From assembly GCF_036030735.1 (NCBI RefSeq), contig NZ_CP107928.1, positions 6,820,001 through 6,884,000 on the forward strand: DNA of 64,000 bases, given 5' to 3'. This DNA comes from Streptomyces sp. NBC_00425 (lineage in GTDB: Bacteria > Actinomycetota > Actinomycetes > Streptomycetales > Streptomycetaceae). This document shows, in pieces, positions 62,175-64,000 of the stretch (position 1 is its first letter; each line of letters opens with the position of its first letter). The position numbers and the translations under genes were made by a program. The notes below the pieces were generated by a model. The model searched no databases. It saw only the letters and a program-made list of their open reading frames with translations, and was not told where the DNA came from.

Positions 62175-62858
62175 TCAGAGGGCGCCCACAGTCCTGAGGG
62201 CTGACGCGGCGCGGGCGAGGGCCTCGATCCGCGGCCAGTCCCGGGCCGCGACCGCGTCCGCCGGGACCATCCAACTCCCGCCCACACAGCCGACGTTGGG
62301 CAGCGCCAGGTATTCGGCTGCGTTCGTCGCGTCGATGCCGCCGGTCGGGCAGAAACGGGCCTGCGGCAGGGGTCCGGCGAGCGAGCGCAGATAGGCCGTG
62401 CCGCCCGCCGCCTGCGCCGGGAAGAACTTCATCTCCCGCACGCCCCGCTCGAGCAGCGCCACGACCTCCGACGTCGTCGACACCCCGGGCAGGAAGGGCA
62501 GCCCTGACGCCAGCAACGCCGTCAGCAGGGCGTCCGTCCAGCCGGGGCTCACCAGGAACCGGGCCCCGGCCGCCGCGCACGCCGTCACCTGCTCCGGGGT
62601 GATCACCGTGCCGGCCCCGACGACGGCCTCCGGCACCGCCCCGGAGATCTCCCTGATCGCGTCGAGCGCGGCCGGCGTCCGCAGCGTCACCTCGATGGCG
62701 GGCAGCCCACCGGCCACCAGCGCCCGGGCCATCGGGACCGCGTCGGCGGCGTCCTCGACCACCACGACGGGTACGACGGGGGCCGGGGCCAGGTCCAGTA
62801 CCGAGGCAGCCCCGGCGGAGGGCGCGGCGGAGGGCGCAGGTGAGGTCATGCGCCTCAT
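62175..62858 (-). CDS. eda: KDPG/KHG aldolase, Eda-like
   Basis: A 227-residue class I aldolase. It has LPAIEVTLRTPAALDAIREI (active Glu), VGAGTVITPEQVTACAAAGA, FLVSPGWTD and MKFFPAQAAGGTAYLRSLAG (Schiff-base Lys in MKFFPA). It cleaves 2-keto-3-deoxy-6-phosphogluconate to pyruvate and glyceraldehyde-3-phosphate. ATG 62858 has GGGAGCACG in front; ATG 62849 is an alternative. A long palindrome just upstream probably regulates it. Confidence 0.85.
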   Translation of the reverse strand: MRRMTSPAPSAAPSAGAASVLDLAPAPVVPVVVVEDAADAVPMARALVAGGLPAIEVTLRTPAALDAIREISGAVPEAVVGAGTVITPEQVTACAAAGARFLVSPGWTDALLTALLASGLPFLPGVSTTSEVVALLERGVREMKFFPAQAAGGTAYLRSLAGPLPQARFCPTGGIDATNAAEYLALPNVGCVGGSWMVPADAVAARDWPRIEALARAASALRTVGAL

Positions 62859-62871
62859 CGTGCTCCCGGCA

Positions 62872-62905
62872 TGCAGCATGCGCAAAGGTCATTGCGCATG
62901 CTGCA
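62872..62905. promoter_or_regulatory. Perfect 14-bp inverted repeat in the eda promoter
   Basis: TGCAGCATGCGCAA and its complement TTGCGCATGCTGCA, separated by AGGTCA. It begins 13 bases upstream of the chosen start. The form suits an AsnC/Lrp- or GntR-type dimeric regulator. Confidence 0.65.
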
Positions 62906-63145
62906 ACGCACCGGTTCGGGCGGTGCCGCTGGACGGCGGGCGGACGGGTGGCGGGCCGGGGCGGCCGGGTGTTGGGCGGGGGGCCGGGCGATCGGGCGGG
63001 GCGGGCGGACGGGCAGGAGTGCCCGACCCGGTCCCTTGCGGCACGCAGCCCGTCCTGCCCTGCCCTGCCCTGCCCTGTCGTGTCCTGCCCTGCCCTGCCC
63101 TGCCCCGTCGTGTCCTGCCCTGCCCTGCACTGTCGTGTCCTGTCC
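62906..63145. repeat. GC spacer and CCTGC/CCCTG pentamer minisatellite
   Basis: No gene. GGGCGG-rich sequence (62930-63030) is followed by CCTGC pentamers in larger units ending CGTGTCCTGCCC or TCGTGTCCTG (63050-63145). These lie just after the stop of yaaA. Replication slippage is likely. Confidence 0.7.
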
Positions 63146-63928
63146 TCAGTGCACCTCGTCCACCAGGACGTCCAGTGTCCGGGCCGCGCCCGCCCGGGCC
63201 GGGGCCTGCTCCTCCACCACGTATCCGAGGTCCCGCAGGGCCTCCACCAGCTCCGCCGGGCCCTTCGGGGCGATCCCCGCCGTCAGCAGGCTCCGCACGA
63301 TCCGCCCCTTCGTCGCCTTGTTGAAGTGGCTGACGACCTTCCGTGTCGGCGCGTGCAGCACCCGCACGCTCGCCGTCCGCGCCGCGACCTCGCCCTTCGG
63401 TTTCCACGCCGCCGCGTACGCCGCCGACCGCAGGTCCAGGACCAGTCCGCTGTCGGCGGCCTCGGTCAGGGCGGACTCCATCGGCGTGCGCCAGTGCGCG
63501 CCCAGCGCTCCGAGTCCCGGCAGCCGTACCCCCATCGAGCAGCGGTAGGAGGGGATCCGGTCCGTCACGCGGACGGCGCCCCAGAGTCCGGAGAAGACGA
63601 GGAGCGACCTGGCCGCGCGCCGCTTCGCCGCCGCGTCGAGGGAGGCCAGCCCGAGGGAGTCGTACAGGACGCCGGTGTAGATCTCCCCTGCCGGGCGCGC
63701 ACCCGCCGTCCGCAGCCGTGTGTTCTTCGCGATCTCGCCGCGCAGCCCCTCGCTCAGTCCGAGCACCTCGCGCGCCTTCTCCTCGTCGGCAGCGCACAGT
63801 TCGACCAGCTCGTCGAGGACGGCCTCACGGGCCGCGCTCAGCCCCGGCAGCGACAGGGCCTCCGGCTTGAGCGGGGCGCCGCGTCCGGAGGACGCCTTGC
63901 CTTCGGAGGGCGGCAGCAGGACCAGCAC
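63146..63928 (-). CDS. yaaA: YaaA-family peroxide stress protein
   Basis: A 260-residue protein of the DUF328/YaaA family. It opens VLVLLPPSEGKASSGRG (PPSEGK signature) and has YTGVLYDSLGLASLDAAAKR, LLVFSGLWGAVRVTDRIPSY and VVSHFNKATKGRIVRSLLTA. In E. coli YaaA lowers free intracellular iron and limits oxidative DNA damage. GTG 63928 follows AAGGAG at seven bases; the upstream frame to 63985 is not family-like. Only 72 bases remain to the window edge, with no gene seen. Confidence 0.87.
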   Translation of the reverse strand: MLVLLPPSEGKASSGRGAPLKPEALSLPGLSAAREAVLDELVELCAADEEKAREVLGLSEGLRGEIAKNTRLRTAGARPAGEIYTGVLYDSLGLASLDAAAKRRAARSLLVFSGLWGAVRVTDRIPSYRCSMGVRLPGLGALGAHWRTPMESALTEAADSGLVLDLRSAAYAAAWKPKGEVAARTASVRVLHAPTRKVVSHFNKATKGRIVRSLLTAGIAPKGPAELVEALRDLGYVVEEQAPARAGAARTLDVLVDEVH

Positions 63929-64000
63929 GGGACATCTCCTTCGATAGAGCTCTGCCGCGCCAGCGTACGGTGTGCCGCACAGCACCCTCCGCCCCGCGAC

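Overview
The window is very GC-rich Streptomyces-type chromosome. Evidence for this: GTG starts and ATGA/GTGA stop-start overlaps are common, there is an XRE-DUF5753/DUF397/ATPase trio, a fused RNase H-CobC gene, an ECF transporter under a cobalamin riboswitch, and a KstR-type steroid regulon. All functions below are read from the sequence without database searches.

Layout. 1-4.2 kb: a NACHT NTPase running off the left edge, its small coupled partner, a membrane protein and an acyltransferase. 4.2-8.1 kb: a decayed accessory zone with a collapsed LamG/HINT polymorphic toxin, an orphan toxin tail with its Imm42-like immunity gene, two integrase fragments, a truncated HigB-like toxin followed by two XRE antitoxins, and a VapC pseudogene. 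8.1-9.6 kb: the Streptomyces HATPase / XRE-DUF5753 / DUF397 trio. 9.6-12.2 kb: divergent fadA5-like thiolase and CYP125-like P450 around a KstR-type box. 12.2-13.6 kb: a DUF1275 membrane protein and a secreted lytic transglycosylase. 14-20 kb: a five-gene operon behind a cobalamin riboswitch, made of a secreted alpha/alpha-barrel protein, a secreted anchored protein, ECF T, a fused double ATPase and ECF S. 20-22.2 kb: a phosphotransferase, an NTF2-like protein and an MBL-fold hydrolase.

22.276-33.365 kb is an 11-kb genomic island bounded by perfect 87-bp direct repeats, with a tyrosine integrase beside the right one. It holds a three-gene operon, SLATT/DUF4231-type membrane protein, ThsB-like TIR protein and a deoxyribosyltransferase/TIR-like protein. 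It also holds a longer paralogue of the third protein, two identical defective IS5-like copies, another IS5 remnant and an IS110 element. The cargo is visibly poorer in GC than its surroundings. The operon is the best candidate for an undescribed, probably anti-phage, system. The island sits between an MBL hydrolase and an aldehyde dehydrogenase-ferredoxin pair, and its repeat begins exactly with a KstR consensus box, so each end carries one.

33.5-36.3 kb: aldehyde dehydrogenase, ferredoxin, a possible structured RNA and kstR with its own box. 36.4-39.6 kb: a coupled glycosyltransferase / methyltransferase / alpha-barrel operon. 39.7-53 kb: a small membrane protein, an LLM flavin oxidoreductase, a proline-rich membrane protein, an amidase, an ECF sigma with its partner, two divergent MFS exporters, a methyltransferase, a surface protein and a two-component system. 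53.3-56.6 kb: a KstR-box-preceded MaoC hydratase / alcohol dehydrogenase / SDR operon. 56.6-64 kb: a short His-rich ORF, a beta-propeller-like protein, then Nif3, a zinc-ribbon protein, RNase H-CobC, Eda and YaaA.

The steroid genes (9.6-12.2, 21.2-22.2, 33.5-36.1, 40.1-41.1 and 53.5-56.5 kb) look like one dispersed regulon for side-chain oxidation. They are tied together by TNNAACNNGTTNNA boxes and by a second palindrome, CTGAC-N5-GTCAG.
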